Positions 1 through 7,910 of a DNA stretch of 19,425 nt are shown here, piece by piece; position 1 is the stretch's first letter; every line of letters begins with the position of its first letter. Below the pieces are notes generated by a model. It was given only the letters and a program-made list of their open reading frames with translations. It ran no database searches and had not been told where the DNA came from. A program made the position numbers and the translations under genes. The stretch comes from DSOS01 sp035286585 (GTDB lineage: Bacteria; Chloroflexota; Anaerolineae; Anaerolineales; UBA4823), in assembly GCA_035286585.1 (NCBI GenBank), contig DATEDC010000031.1, forward strand, positions 1 through 19,425, written 5' to 3'.

Positions 1-2557
1 CCTCGTTGGTGAAACCGATGAAACCAGCCTTGCCGCCATCGAACGAGTCGAAGACGACCGATGGCCTCCACTCAGGAGGAGTCTTGCCCTTGCTGTCTAC
101 AACGTTGGCTGACAGGTAGGGGAAGTTGGCGAGTGGGATCAGGGTATTACGCAGGTAAGCCTGGCCTTTATCGAAATTGTGGTTGCCCAGGCCATCCAGG
201 CTGAAGCCCATCATGTTCATGATCTCGATCGTGGGCGTGTCTCCGAAGAAGTTCGAGATGGGCGGCGTGGCGCCGACCGAGTCGCCAGCAGCGACGGTGA
301 GCACGCCTTCATTAGCCTCGGCCCGGTATACGTCGAACCACATCTTGAGGAAGGCTGCCCCGCCGATGGCGAAGCTGGGACCGAGCGTATCGGCGGTTTC
401 ACTGAGCGGGATGAGCTGCCCGTGGTAATCGCTGATCTGCAGCACGGTCAGCTCTTTGTAGCGTCCCTGGCCGGTGGTCAGGTTGTACAGGATCTCGCCG
501 CGGGCGTTCTGCGGACCGGGGATGCCCATCATAAAGGCAATAGTGGGCGCCAGGTCAATTGCGCGGACGCCAGCGACTGGCCCCTGCTTGCGGATACCTG
601 GCCCAGCAGCCACAAAGGCGGCGCGCATGTTGACATTATGCTCCAGGTCAACCAGTTCCGGCAGGTAGCCGTGCTGTCCGAAGAACTGCGAGAAGGCGAT
701 CAGCGTGCCGGGCGTGGCTGCGTCGGTCTGATAGGGCGGGCGGAAGACCACCACCACATCGCCGCTGCGGTTGGGGTGCAGCGAGTCGCTGCCATCCACG
801 TTGCGCAGCTCTTCTTTCTTGTAAACGGCTGCGACCACCTGCTGCTGGCCAGGCAGGTTCGGATCGTCCAGGTTCATGAAGTAGTTGACCAGGTTGTTCC
901 GAACTGCCTCGTAGTCCCCCGCAGGGACCTGCGGGGCGTTGGCGCCGCCTGGGTCACGCCCAGCCAAATCGATGTAAAGCTGGACGGTACCCCCTGCATG
1001 GCATTCTTTGACTAACGTGGCCGGGACAGCGCGGCAGTTGCTGATTTGCTCAGGTCCATATCCGAGATCGGCCAAGGCTTTGCTGACGTTCACGGCGTAC
1101 CACTGCGGAGCGAAGCCGTGGTCGGACGAGGCGAAGACGGTCGTATCTGTGCCCATCAGCGAGCGACCCAGTGCGAGGGTGGCATCCGCCTCCTCATAGG
1201 CCGCTCGTATGTAACCTTCGCGGGCATCCAGGCGGCCATCGGGGATGTCGTCATTGGTCAGGTCGTCATAATACGGGTTAGGGTTGCCGTCCATGTCGGT
1301 GGGTGTGACCAAGCCCATGAACTGGTGGCTGAACTCGTCGGTGACCGGGTTGCCTATGAAGAGCAGGTCGGTGTCCGGCTGTACAGTTGTGAGGATGTAC
1401 TGCATAGCTGGGAAGTGGAAATCAGCCCACATGAGTCCTTGCTCGACGTAGGTGTCCTCGTCGATAATGCCGGCTTCCAGCGGGGCGAAGTCCGCCGCGG
1501 TGCTGGTGGGGAACATGTCGACCAGCGTACTCTCGAAGTTCGGGTCGCAAGCGCAGGAGGCGATCGCCCGGGTTACCGAGGTGAAGTAAAGCTTGAATGA
1601 GCTCAGGTCGCCCGACAGGCTGACCAGCTTGGTGTAGAACCCAGCTGTCTGCCCGGCGCGAGCGCCGATCAAGCCATCGGCTCCCATCAGCCTGATATCA
1701 GCCCAGTCGCCCACCATCAGGTCGGTGGAGGCCTGGCTACCGTCCTTACCTGCGCCGCTTCTCACCAGCAGAGCGTGGTTATATGCTGCTACGCCGTCAA
1801 GGACGCTGTCGTAGATGTACACATCGTAGACGCGGCTCGGGTTCTGCGCTGCGAAGGTAGTTGGCACGTTGAGAACGGTTTCCATAGAGGGAGCTGCCGG
1901 ATCCCCAGCGGGGACGTTACTCCAGCCCAAGGCGGGTGAGAAGGCTGCTACCTGGTATGAAAGTCCGAAGGTCGCTGCGCCAGCCTGCTCGCTGGGGACG
2001 AGAGGATAAGCCAGCACGCCGCGGGTGGAGAAAAAGTTGCGGAAGTCGATAACCGGACCGGCCAGCGAGGGCACGAAGTTGCGCGAGCCAACCCATTCGA
2101 CCGAAGCTATCTTCTTACCGGCGCGTTCGGCGGCCTGCTGAAGAGAGTCGGCCTGCGGAACGCCCAGGGAAAGTCCCGAGGTTCGGTTGTTGAAGTTGCT
2201 CTCGCCCGTGCGGTGGAAAGTGTTGTTGGTCGAGCCGTGTTCAGCCGGATAGGTGCCGGTCGCCAGGGTGTACCAGCCAACGCCGGTGTTGGGTGGGAAG
2301 GCCTGCACCAGGCCGTTATCGCCGCGCATGCCATTTGCCAAAAGGTCGGCGTAGGTGGGCATCAGCCCCATACTCGCGTAGCGCTCCACCAGATCGGGGC
2401 GCATGCCATCTGCACCGAAGAAGATCACTTTTTCTGTCAGCGGTTGAGCAGTGTCGCCTGCCAGGGCGTTCGTTGGAGAAACAGCAGGAACGAGGGAAAG
2501 CAGAATGGCGAGCATTACAAAGATGGAAAGCGCTCGCCTGGGTGTTTTACCAGACAT
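1..2557 (-). CDS. Secreted phosphodiesterase/5'-nucleotidase fusion (partial, C-terminus beyond window)
   Basis: One uninterrupted reading frame covers 852 codons and leaves the window with no stop. I checked the frame at residues 1, 91, 479, 710 and 791. The start follows AAAGGAG at 6-7 bases. Residues 1-34 look like a Sec signal peptide (basic RR, hydrophobic core, ALA cleavage-type end). Residues ~43-650 match the type I phosphodiesterase/nucleotide pyrophosphatase fold: FFGADGMRPD (metal Asp50), NTGVGWYTLATG (probable nucleophile Thr91), TDEFSH metal ligands, SSDHGF (D479/H480), and a C-terminal IDLAPTIAFMMGI. From ~705 a calcineurin-like 5'-nucleotidase domain begins with LQISDYHGQL (D710, H712) and GNHNFD (from 791). 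By family knowledge the first domain cuts nucleotide phosphodiesters or pyrophosphates and the second dephosphorylates the resulting nucleotide, so the fusion probably scavenges phosphate or nucleosides outside the membrane. Substrates are inferred. Confidence 0.88.
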   Translation of the reverse strand, partial: MSGKTPRRALSIFVMLAILLSLVPAVSPTNALAGDTAQPLTEKVIFFGADGMRPDLVERYASMGLMPTYADLLANGMRGDNGLVQAFPPNTGVGWYTLATGTYPAEHGSTNNTFHRTGESNFNNRTSGLSLGVPQADSLQQAAERAGKKIASVEWVGSRNFVPSLAGPVIDFRNFFSTRGVLAYPLVPSEQAGAATFGLSYQVAAFSPALGWSNVPAGDPAAPSMETVLNVPTTFAAQNPSRVYDVYIYDSVLDGVAAYNHALLVRSGAGKDGSQASTDLMVGDWADIRLMGADGLIGARAGQTAGFYTKLVSLSGDLSSFKLYFTSVTRAIASCACDPNFESTLVDMFPTSTAADFAPLEAGIIDEDTYVEQGLMWADFHFPAMQYILTTVQPDTDLLFIGNPVTDEFSHQFMGLVTPTDMDGNPNPYYDDLTNDDIPDGRLDAREGYIRAAYEEADATLALGRSLMGTDTTVFASSDHGFAPQWYAVNVSKALADLGYGPEQISNCRAVPATLVKECHAGGTVQLYIDLAGRDPGGANAPQVPAGDYEAVRNNLVNYFMNLDDPNLPGQQQVVAAVYKKEELRNVDGSDSLHPNRSGDVVVVFRPPYQTDAATPGTLIAFSQFFGQHGYLPELVDLEHNVNMRAAFVAAGPGIRKQGPVAGVRAIDLAPTIAFMMGIPGPQNARGEILYNLTTGQGRYKELTVLQISDYHGQLIPLSETADTLGPSFAIGGAAFLKMWFDVYRAEANEGVLTVAAGDSVGATPPISNFFGDTPTIEIMNMMGFSLDGLGNHNFDKGQAYLRNTLIPLANFPYLSANVVDSKGKTPPEWRPSVVFDSFDGGKAGFIGFTNE

Positions 2558-2614
2558 CTTTGGCTCCTTTCAAGTCATCTTATAAACAGGAAATAAATAT
2601 CCAGATTGGAACTG

Positions 2615-2627
2615 CTTGACAGTCAAG
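2615..2627. promoter_or_regulatory. Perfect 6+1+6 palindrome upstream of the phosphatase gene
   Basis: CTTGAC-A-GTCAAG is an exact dyad about 58 bases upstream of the phosphatase start. On the minus strand it contains TTGACT, a good -35 hexamer, but the sequence 17-19 bases further on (TGGATAT/GATATT) is only a weak -10. It could be an operator overlapping a promoter. The function is inferred. Confidence 0.35.
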
Positions 2628-2905
2628 ACCGGTTACAAAACACATAAGAATGTAAACATCTGGACTGTTTCTCTGATCATCACCTCCTTTTTCCAGAGAA
2701 CTGTTCTTTACCTCAGCAGAAATAACCCTCGAAAATACAGAAACGCTACAGCAACTGGCGCTGCTCATGAGCCTTGATTAGCTCTCGGGGTACGATCAAT
2801 GATTGGTTCTCCCCCGTATTGGCGCAATAAATCTCCCACACTGAGAAGGCCAGTATCCACCTTGCATTATTGTTAGTTATTGCCGATATTATAAATCATA
2901 ATGAT

Positions 2906-2961
2906 AAAAAAGAAAATAGCCAACACGCGGATGCTCCAGGTATGCCCAAAGCATGCTGGCT
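2906..2961 (-). terminator. Intrinsic terminator of the channel/RAM operon
   Basis: On the minus strand AGCCAGCATGC (2961-2951) pairs with GCGTGTTGGCT (2928-2918) over 11 positions, two of them G-T wobbles. The loop is about 22 bases. It is followed by TTTTCTTTTTT (2916-2906). It lies 55 bases past the stop codon of the RAM-domain gene. Confidence 0.75.
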
Positions 2962-3015
2962 CGCTTTCACTTCAGTGCAACTTCGACGGAAATTAAATCG
3001 CGCTACTGGATAGCT

Positions 3016-3246
3016 TTAAGGCTCCACCACCAGGCATGTCAGGGTGTCCAGTATGCCCGGGATGGGCTGAAGCTGGGTGGCGATCAGGTGCCCCAATCGG
3101 TTGACGTCATCAGCTTGAATGATGGCGATAGCATCGTAAGGCCCAAAGGTCATATCGGCTTCCGATACGCCCTCCAGGCGGCGCAGATTGCGCACCACTT
3201 CCGCAATCGAGCCCGTGCGGACGTTAATCAATACATAAGCTTTCAT
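3016..3246 (-). CDS. Stand-alone Lrp/AsnC ligand-binding (RAM) domain protein
   Basis: The 76-residue protein starts MKAYVLINVRTGS and contains the FGPYDAIAIIQADD core and the IPGILDTLTCLVV C-terminal strand typical of the ACT-like effector domain of Lrp/AsnC regulators (family knowledge). No helix-turn-helix precedes it, so it cannot bind DNA in the usual Lrp manner. It may act as an amino-acid-sensing partner of a full-length Lrp protein or of an enzyme. Start: AGAGGT lies about 6 bases before the ATG. It follows the formate/nitrite channel gene by 58 bases on the same strand and shares its terminator, so the two are probably co-transcribed. The domain call is firm; the role is not known. 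Confidence 0.85.
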   Translation of the reverse strand: MKAYVLINVRTGSIAEVVRNLRRLEGVSEADMTFGPYDAIAIIQADDVNRLGHLIATQLQPIPGILDTLTCLVVEP

Positions 3247-3304
3247 GGTTTACCTCTGTGCATCGTGATGTGATTCCTGTTGCCTGCAACTGCATCGCAG
3301 GCTG

Positions 3305-4195
3305 CTATTTATTCGTCGAGCGCAGGAAGACCGCCCAATACACTGCCGCCACCAGAACTGCACCCCCGATGATATTACCGAGGGTGACCGGTATCAGGTT
3401 GTTCACGAACCCACCCCAGGTCAGCGTGGGGAAATTCGCGGGGGTCATCCCGATTGTGCTCCAGAATTCGCTTCCCGCATATTCTTTTATGAACAGCCCG
3501 ATGGGGATGAAGTACATGTTGGCGATGCTGTGCTCGAAACCCGCAGCGACAAACCCGGCTATCGGGAACAAGATCGCGGCAATTTTGTCGATCGTGCTGC
3601 GGGCGCTGAAGGTCATCCAGACCGCCAGGCAGACCAACGTGTTGCACAGCACGCCCAGGGCAACGGCAGGTATGAAACTCAGCTCGACTTTGGCTTTGGC
3701 GATGTTCAAAGCTGTCAATCCGACCGTCCCGCCGCCGTTTAGATATTGCTGGCTGAAAAAGAGCAGCGCGGCCGTGCCTATGGAGCCGACGAAATTGCCA
3801 ATGTAGACGATGATCCAGTTGCGCAGCATGGCGCGGCTGGTGACCTTGCCGCTGGCCCAGGCGATGACGATCAGGTTGTTGCCGGTAAACAGCTCCGCGC
3901 CACCGACGATCACCAGGACCAGACCCAGGCAGAACACGATCCCGGTCAGCAAGCGGGTAAGCCCGTAAGGCAGTCCTGTGGTGTAGGTCAACGCGCCATC
4001 GACAGCACGGACGGCAACACTGCCCGAAGCGACAGTGGTGGCAAAGATGGCACCCATGGCGATGAACGCGCCAGCCAGGATCGCCAGGGTGAACATGGTG
4101 AGAGCGGGTGTTTCAGCTTTGCGCACGCCCACGTACTCGGCGCGGGTCGCCATTTCGGGGGGCAATAAGGCATCGATACGTAATTCGGCGCTCAT
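3305..4195 (-). CDS. Formate/nitrite transporter (FNT) family channel
   Basis: The 296-residue protein is of normal length for FocA/NirC/FdhC-type pentameric channels with six membrane helices. Visible family marks are LFTGNN at 102-107, a YIGNFVGS helix at 131-138, and GFEHSIANMYFIP at 219-231, whose His222 is the central pore histidine. The N-terminal ~28 residues are hydrophilic and cytoplasmic. By family knowledge it passes formate, nitrite or hydrosulfide as small monovalent anions; sequence reading alone cannot choose among them. The start has GGAG about 11 bases upstream. A promoter at 4240-4268 drives it, and a RAM-domain gene follows. No formate dehydrogenase, pyruvate formate-lyase or nitrite reductase gene lies in the window. 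Confidence 0.93.
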   Translation of the reverse strand: MSAELRIDALLPPEMATRAEYVGVRKAETPALTMFTLAILAGAFIAMGAIFATTVASGSVAVRAVDGALTYTTGLPYGLTRLLTGIVFCLGLVLVIVGGAELFTGNNLIVIAWASGKVTSRAMLRNWIIVYIGNFVGSIGTAALLFFSQQYLNGGGTVGLTALNIAKAKVELSFIPAVALGVLCNTLVCLAVWMTFSARSTIDKIAAILFPIAGFVAAGFEHSIANMYFIPIGLFIKEYAGSEFWSTIGMTPANFPTLTWGGFVNNLIPVTLGNIIGGAVLVAAVYWAVFLRSTNK

Positions 4196-4218
4196 AGGGG
4201 CTAACTCTCCTGGTATAT

Positions 4219-4234
4219 TGTGAAAAATATTACA
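4219..4234. promoter_or_regulatory. CRP/FNR-family-like dyad at the channel promoter
   Basis: TGTGA-N6-TTACA, one mismatch from the symmetric TGTGA-N6-TCACA pattern. It lies over the predicted transcription start of the channel operon, a position that would suit repression. A better match occurs at 8156-8171. No regulator gene is in the window. Confidence 0.3.
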
Positions 4235-4239
4235 AACAG

Positions 4240-4268
4240 AGCATACCTGATGTTGATCCAGTTTTCAA
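4240..4268 (-). promoter_or_regulatory. Promoter of the FNT channel operon
   Basis: On the minus strand TTGAAA (4268-4263) is separated by exactly 17 bases from TATGCT (4245-4240). That is 5/6 and 4/6 to the housekeeping consensus. The expected start of transcription is near 4233, leaving about 38 bases of leader. Confidence 0.55.
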
Positions 4269-4567
4269 GGGATGAAGGTCACCCTGAGGGGATGTAGAGT
4301 GGCAGGAATTTCTTTTTAGATCATATCATCATGCTGCTGCTTTCAGTATACAATAATCCGAACCTGGTGAGTGAACTTCCATGGCGCTTCACCTTTCAAA
4401 CCGCCTTCGGGTTGACGGGTGAGCAACATGGAGCAGCGGCTGGGAAGCTGCACTACCGGCGGTGCTACTGCGGGTCATATCCGCATCAGTGATAAGGTCA
4501 AGAACTGGCTTGCCTGGGTGGTAGATTGGGATTTGCGGAAGGGAAGAATTATGAGGAAGAGGTTTAG

Positions 4568-5347
4568 ATGGGTCAGATGCGTATTGCTATAACCCGGGAA
4601 GTCAGCGAAGCTATTGTGCATTGCCAGCTCACCTATCTGGAACGGGCGCCGATCGACGTGGAGCTCGCCAGGATTCAGCACGAGAATTATGAAGCCTGCC
4701 TGGTGAGCCTCGGCTGCGCAGTCCAACGCCTGCCTGCTGGACCAGATATGCCGGATTCAGTGTTTGTGGAGGATATCGCGGTTGTTTTAGACGAAGTCGC
4801 CGTGATTGCCCGGCCGGGTGCGATGATCCGCCGCCTGGAAATCCCAGGGGTAGCCGCGGCATTGGAGCCGTATCGCAGGTTGCTGCGTATTGTTCACCCT
4901 GGCACCCTGGATGGCGGGGATGTGATCCGAATCGGCAGTCAGCTTTTTATTGGCATATCGGAGCGCACCAACCGGTCTGGGATCCAACAGCTCCAGCGCG
5001 TCCTGAAACCTTTCGGCTACATCGTGGAAGGCGTAAACATCCAGGGCTGCCTGCACCTGAAGTCTGCTGTGACGCTTGTGGCGGAGGGCACCCTGCTGGT
5101 CAATCCCAATTGGGTGGATAGCCGGGTATTCGGTGAAAAACGGATAATCGAAGTTCACCCCTCTGAACAGCAGGCAGCTAACGCACTATGGATTGACAAG
5201 TTTGTCATCTACCCCAATGCTTATCCTGCCACTCAAGAGCGAATGGAGCGGGCAGGTATTCAGGTTATACCACTGGATGTTTCCGAGATTACCAAAGCAG
5301 AGGGCGGGGTGACTTGCTGCAGTCTGATTTTAAACGATAAGCCATAA
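4568..5347 (+). CDS. Dimethylargininase (DDAH)-like amidinohydrolase
   Basis: The 259-residue protein has the length and signatures of bacterial NG,NG-dimethylarginine dimethylaminohydrolase, a soluble guanidino-modifying enzyme that converts methylated arginines to citrulline plus methylamines. Visible motifs are DSVFVED (63-69, substrate-binding acidic pair), LDGGDV (114-119), CLHLKSAVT with probable catalytic His163, and GGVTCCSLIL with probable nucleophile Cys250. The start at 4568 is preceded by AGAGG with a 5-base spacer; an in-frame ATG three codons later is possible. The symporter gene follows after 38 bases but seems to have its own promoter. A related arginine-, ornithine- or guanidine-type amidinohydrolase specificity cannot be excluded. 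Confidence 0.88.
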   Translation: MGQMRIAITREVSEAIVHCQLTYLERAPIDVELARIQHENYEACLVSLGCAVQRLPAGPDMPDSVFVEDIAVVLDEVAVIARPGAMIRRLEIPGVAAALEPYRRLLRIVHPGTLDGGDVIRIGSQLFIGISERTNRSGIQQLQRVLKPFGYIVEGVNIQGCLHLKSAVTLVAEGTLLVNPNWVDSRVFGEKRIIEVHPSEQQAANALWIDKFVIYPNAYPATQERMERAGIQVIPLDVSEITKAEGGVTCCSLILNDKP

Positions 5348-5352
5348 TCTTA

Positions 5353-5381
5353 TTTACTTTATCCGCTAATCGCTATACAAT
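5353..5381 (+). promoter_or_regulatory. Candidate promoter for the symporter gene, possibly leaderless
   Basis: TTTACT (5353-5358), a 17-base spacer, then TACAAT (5376-5381). Transcription would begin at about 5386-5389, which is exactly where the GTG and ATG start codons lie. No Shine-Dalgarno sequence is visible between the -10 box and the start codon. Confidence 0.5.
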
Positions 5382-5385
5382 TATC

Positions 5386-6756
5386 GTGATGACCTTGCCT
5401 CGCCTGACGCGGCGTGAAAAGTGGATTTACGGTGCTGGCGATATCGGTTTCAGTCTGACCTCGACGATCCTCGGGGCTTTTTTTGCCATTTTCCTGATCG
5501 ATGTGGTGGGCATCTCGCCCAGGGTGGCGGCGGCAGCGATCTTCATCGGGCGCACCTGGGATTACATCAACGACCCCATTATCGGGCACATCTCCGACCG
5601 CACCCGGACGCGTTGGGGCCGGCGCCGGCCTTTCTTGCTGTTTGGGGCGCTGCCTTTCGCCCTTATTTTTACCTTGCTCTGGTGGCGGCCTCCCCTGGAG
5701 AGCAGCCTGGCTCTGGGAATCTATTACGCCGCGCTGTACGTGCTTTACGACGCCGCGGCGACTTTTGTTTACATGCCTTATTTTGCGCTTACGCCCGAGC
5801 TGACCGGCGATTACGACGAGCGCACCGCCTTGACCACCACGCGCATGTTCTTCTCTATCTTCGGCGGCCTGGTTGCCTTCACCCTGCCATTGGTGATCGT
5901 GGGCAGCTTCCGCCCTGAAAATACCGGGCGGGTGCAGATGATGGGCGCCATATTTGGGTTGGTTTCAGCTTTACCGCTGCTGCTGGTATTTTGGGGGACG
6001 CGCGAGCGCCAGGAGTTCATGAGCCAGGAGCAGCCAGGGGTGAGGAAGTCGCTCGAAGCAGCCTGGGGAAACCGGCCCTTCGTTTTTGGTTTGGGTATTT
6101 TCCTGTTCACCTGGGTATCGGTCAGCCTGCTGGAGACCACCCTGATCTTTTTCATCAAGTACGTCGTCCAGCGCGAAGCCCAGAGCGACCTGATCATGGC
6201 GACCATATTCGTGACTGCCATCCTGGTGCTGCCGATATGGGAATGGGTCGCCCGCCGCTCGAACAAGCGCAAAGCCTACATCGCAGGGATCGCCTTTTGG
6301 GCGGTCGTGCAACTGGTTGTGGTTTCGCTGAACCCGTCCTCTGGACTGGCGCTGTTGCTCTTCCTGTGCGTGCTGGCGGGCATCGGCGTTTCGGCGGCGC
6401 ATATCCTGCCCTGGTCGATTATCCCGGACGCCATCGAGTGGGGCGAGTGGCACACCGGAGAGCGCCACGAGGGCATGTTCTACAGCCTGATCACGCTGGC
6501 GCAGAAGATCGCCTCGTCAGTCGCTATCCCGCTGACTCTGCTGGTGCTCGATTTCAGCGGCTACATCCCCAACCGTGCTGTGCAACCGGAAAGCGCGGTG
6601 AACGGCATCCGAATTGTGGCGGGGCCGATCCCCGCCGCGCTGCTTTGCCTGGGGATATTATTCGCCTCTCTATACCCGTTGGGGCGAGAATCTTACACCC
6701 AGCTCGCCAGGGAATTAGAGATCCGTCGAAAAGTGAAAATCAGCAAAACGCTATGA
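5386..6756 (+). CDS. GPH-family (MelB-like) sugar:cation symporter
   Basis: The 456-residue inner-membrane protein has about 12 hydrophobic segments and the glycoside-pentoside-hexuronide family layout: YGAGDIGFSL near the N-terminus, RTWDYINDPIIG (56-67) with the two aspartates that bind the coupling cation in MelB, and the DRTRTRWGRRRP loop (71-82). A second-half signature is ILPWSIIPDAIEWGEWHTGE. It probably imports a glycoside or related sugar with Na+ or H+; the substrate is unknown. Either GTG (5386) or ATG (5389) could start it, and neither has a Shine-Dalgarno sequence. The stop overlaps the next start as ATGA, so the acyltransferase is likely translationally coupled. Confidence 0.9.
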   Translation: MMTLPRLTRREKWIYGAGDIGFSLTSTILGAFFAIFLIDVVGISPRVAAAAIFIGRTWDYINDPIIGHISDRTRTRWGRRRPFLLFGALPFALIFTLLWWRPPLESSLALGIYYAALYVLYDAAATFVYMPYFALTPELTGDYDERTALTTTRMFFSIFGGLVAFTLPLVIVGSFRPENTGRVQMMGAIFGLVSALPLLLVFWGTRERQEFMSQEQPGVRKSLEAAWGNRPFVFGLGIFLFTWVSVSLLETTLIFFIKYVVQREAQSDLIMATIFVTAILVLPIWEWVARRSNKRKAYIAGIAFWAVVQLVVVSLNPSSGLALLLFLCVLAGIGVSAAHILPWSIIPDAIEWGEWHTGERHEGMFYSLITLAQKIASSVAIPLTLLVLDFSGYIPNRAVQPESAVNGIRIVAGPIPAALLCLGILFASLYPLGRESYTQLARELEIRRKVKISKTL

Positions 6757-7910
6757 ACGAGATCGAAATTCGTCCGGTCTACACCCGCCGGGAAAGAGGC
6801 ATCTTTTTGACCTTTCCCTGGCGCGTCTATTCGGGCGATCCGCTTTGGGTGCCGCCGCTCCTGCCCGAACGCCGCAAGGTGACAGACGCGCAGCGAGGCG
6901 CTTTTTTTCAGCGCGGCTTGGCTGAATTGTTCATCGCCTGGCGCGGCCATCAGCCGGTTGGCACAATATGCTGCGCGGAAGACAAATCCGCACACAGCGA
7001 CCACCCGTGGAAGGACGGCTTGATCGGATTTTTCGATTGCCTGGAGGATTACGCCATCGCCAGGGCGCTATTCGATCACGCGGGGAGCTGGGCGCGCTCC
7101 CGGAATTTAGACGCCCTTTACGGCCCATTCAACCTGGATTATGAGGATAGCTATGGCGTGCTCATCGAAGGCCGCGACCGCCCTGCGGCGATTTTCTGCG
7201 GGCATACGCCTGCTTATTACAGGGAATTCTTCGAACGTTACGGCTTCCAGCCGGGCCGCGGCCAGAACCTGGCTTACGCCATCAACGTGGATCTGACCAC
7301 ACCTGAAGTGCGCCGCATGAGACGCCTGGCAGAGAGGATACGCCAGCGGGGCCGGTTCCGCGTCCGCTCTGCCGACCTTGACAACTGGGCGGAGGAAATC
7401 GAGCGGGTTTATCACCTGCTGAACCGCGCCCTGGCGCACCTGCCGGGTCATATCCCCTGGAGGCGCGAGGCATTGGAAGCCCTGCTGGAACCCTTCCGCC
7501 AGATCATAGATCCTGAACTGGTGCTGTTTGCAGAGACCATGCAGGGTGAGACGGTTGGATGGCTCCCCGGAATCCCTAACCTGAACGAGGCGCTGATCCA
7601 CGTCAACGGGCTGCGCTATCCCTGGAACTACGCACAATTAGCGTGGCACATGCGCCGCCAACCGGATTGCCTGGCGATCAAGAGCGTGCTTATCCCACCT
7701 GAATATTGGGATACGGGCGTCGTCGCGCTGCTCTTTGACGAGATGGGCAGGCGCGCCTCAGCCAGGGGCTACAAGTGGGTGGACCTGTCATTGACTTCGG
7801 ACGACAACCCAAGAACCCCGGTCCTGGCGGAGCACATGGGCGCCAGGATTTATAAACGCTACCAGATTTATCGAAAGTGGCTGAATAGCACTTATGTCCA
7901 TTTAAAATGA
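6753..7910 (+). CDS. YghO-like GNAT-fold acyltransferase family protein
   Basis: The 385-residue protein starts at the ATG that overlaps the symporter stop (ATGA). The same frame is open for 762 bases upstream inside the symporter gene, but that part is a shadow. It has the hallmark blocks of the YghO-type family of unknown substrate: DPLWVPPLLPERRKV (29-43), an AELF-AWR-PVGTI strand (57-72), GFFDCLEDYAIARAL (92-106), YGPFNLDYEDSYGVLIEG (123-140), and PAYYREFFERYGF. A second GNAT-like stretch near the C-terminus ends in LAEHMGARIYKRYQIYRK. The family is often annotated as N-acetyltransferase, but no reaction can be deduced. No signal peptide or membrane segment is seen. It sits between two membrane-protein genes that it overlaps on both sides. 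Confidence 0.82.
   Translation: MNEIEIRPVYTRRERGIFLTFPWRVYSGDPLWVPPLLPERRKVTDAQRGAFFQRGLAELFIAWRGHQPVGTICCAEDKSAHSDHPWKDGLIGFFDCLEDYAIARALFDHAGSWARSRNLDALYGPFNLDYEDSYGVLIEGRDRPAAIFCGHTPAYYREFFERYGFQPGRGQNLAYAINVDLTTPEVRRMRRLAERIRQRGRFRVRSADLDNWAEEIERVYHLLNRALAHLPGHIPWRREALEALLEPFRQIIDPELVLFAETMQGETVGWLPGIPNLNEALIHVNGLRYPWNYAQLAWHMRRQPDCLAIKSVLIPPEYWDTGVVALLFDEMGRRASARGYKWVDLSLTSDDNPRTPVLAEHMGARIYKRYQIYRKWLNSTYVHLK

Larger units (their letters stand above)
2558..3015. other. Intergenic region, 458 bases
   Basis: No convincing gene is seen. Toward the phosphatase side it holds a perfect palindrome (2615-2627) and a Shine-Dalgarno-like stretch (2679-2690), both listed separately. Toward the other side lies the terminator of the channel operon (2906-2961). 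The bases between 2700 and 2905 are AT-rich with nothing I can assign. Confidence 0.6.
4196..4567. other. Divergent intergenic region, 372 bases
   Basis: It separates the minus-strand channel gene from the plus-strand dimethylargininase gene. It holds the channel promoter and a CRP-like dyad (listed separately). A possible plus-strand -10 (TATACA/TACAAT, 4347-4354) has no good -35. A 55-codon frame (4428-4593) runs into the start of the next gene, but I do not recognise it and do not call it. Confidence 0.6.

Noticed and set aside
179..1600. Long plus-strand open frames opposite the phosphatase gene (278 and 184 codons)
   Set aside because: They are antisense to a continuous minus-strand protein with clear catalytic motifs and have no recognisable domains of their own.
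4253..4268. TTGAT...TTCAA resembling an FNR site upstream of the channel gene
   Set aside because: The spacing (TTGA-N8-TCAA) is two bases too long for an FNR box, and the right half overlaps the -35 hexamer that explains it.
4428..4593. 55-codon plus-strand frame with a basic, Trp-containing tail before the dimethylargininase gene
   Set aside because: It overlaps the next start by 26 bases, has no good ribosome-binding site and matches no family I recognise.
5991..6752. Upstream extension of the YghO-like frame by 254 codons
   Set aside because: It lies wholly within the symporter gene in another frame. The family homology begins at the ATG at 6753, which forms an ATGA coupling junction.
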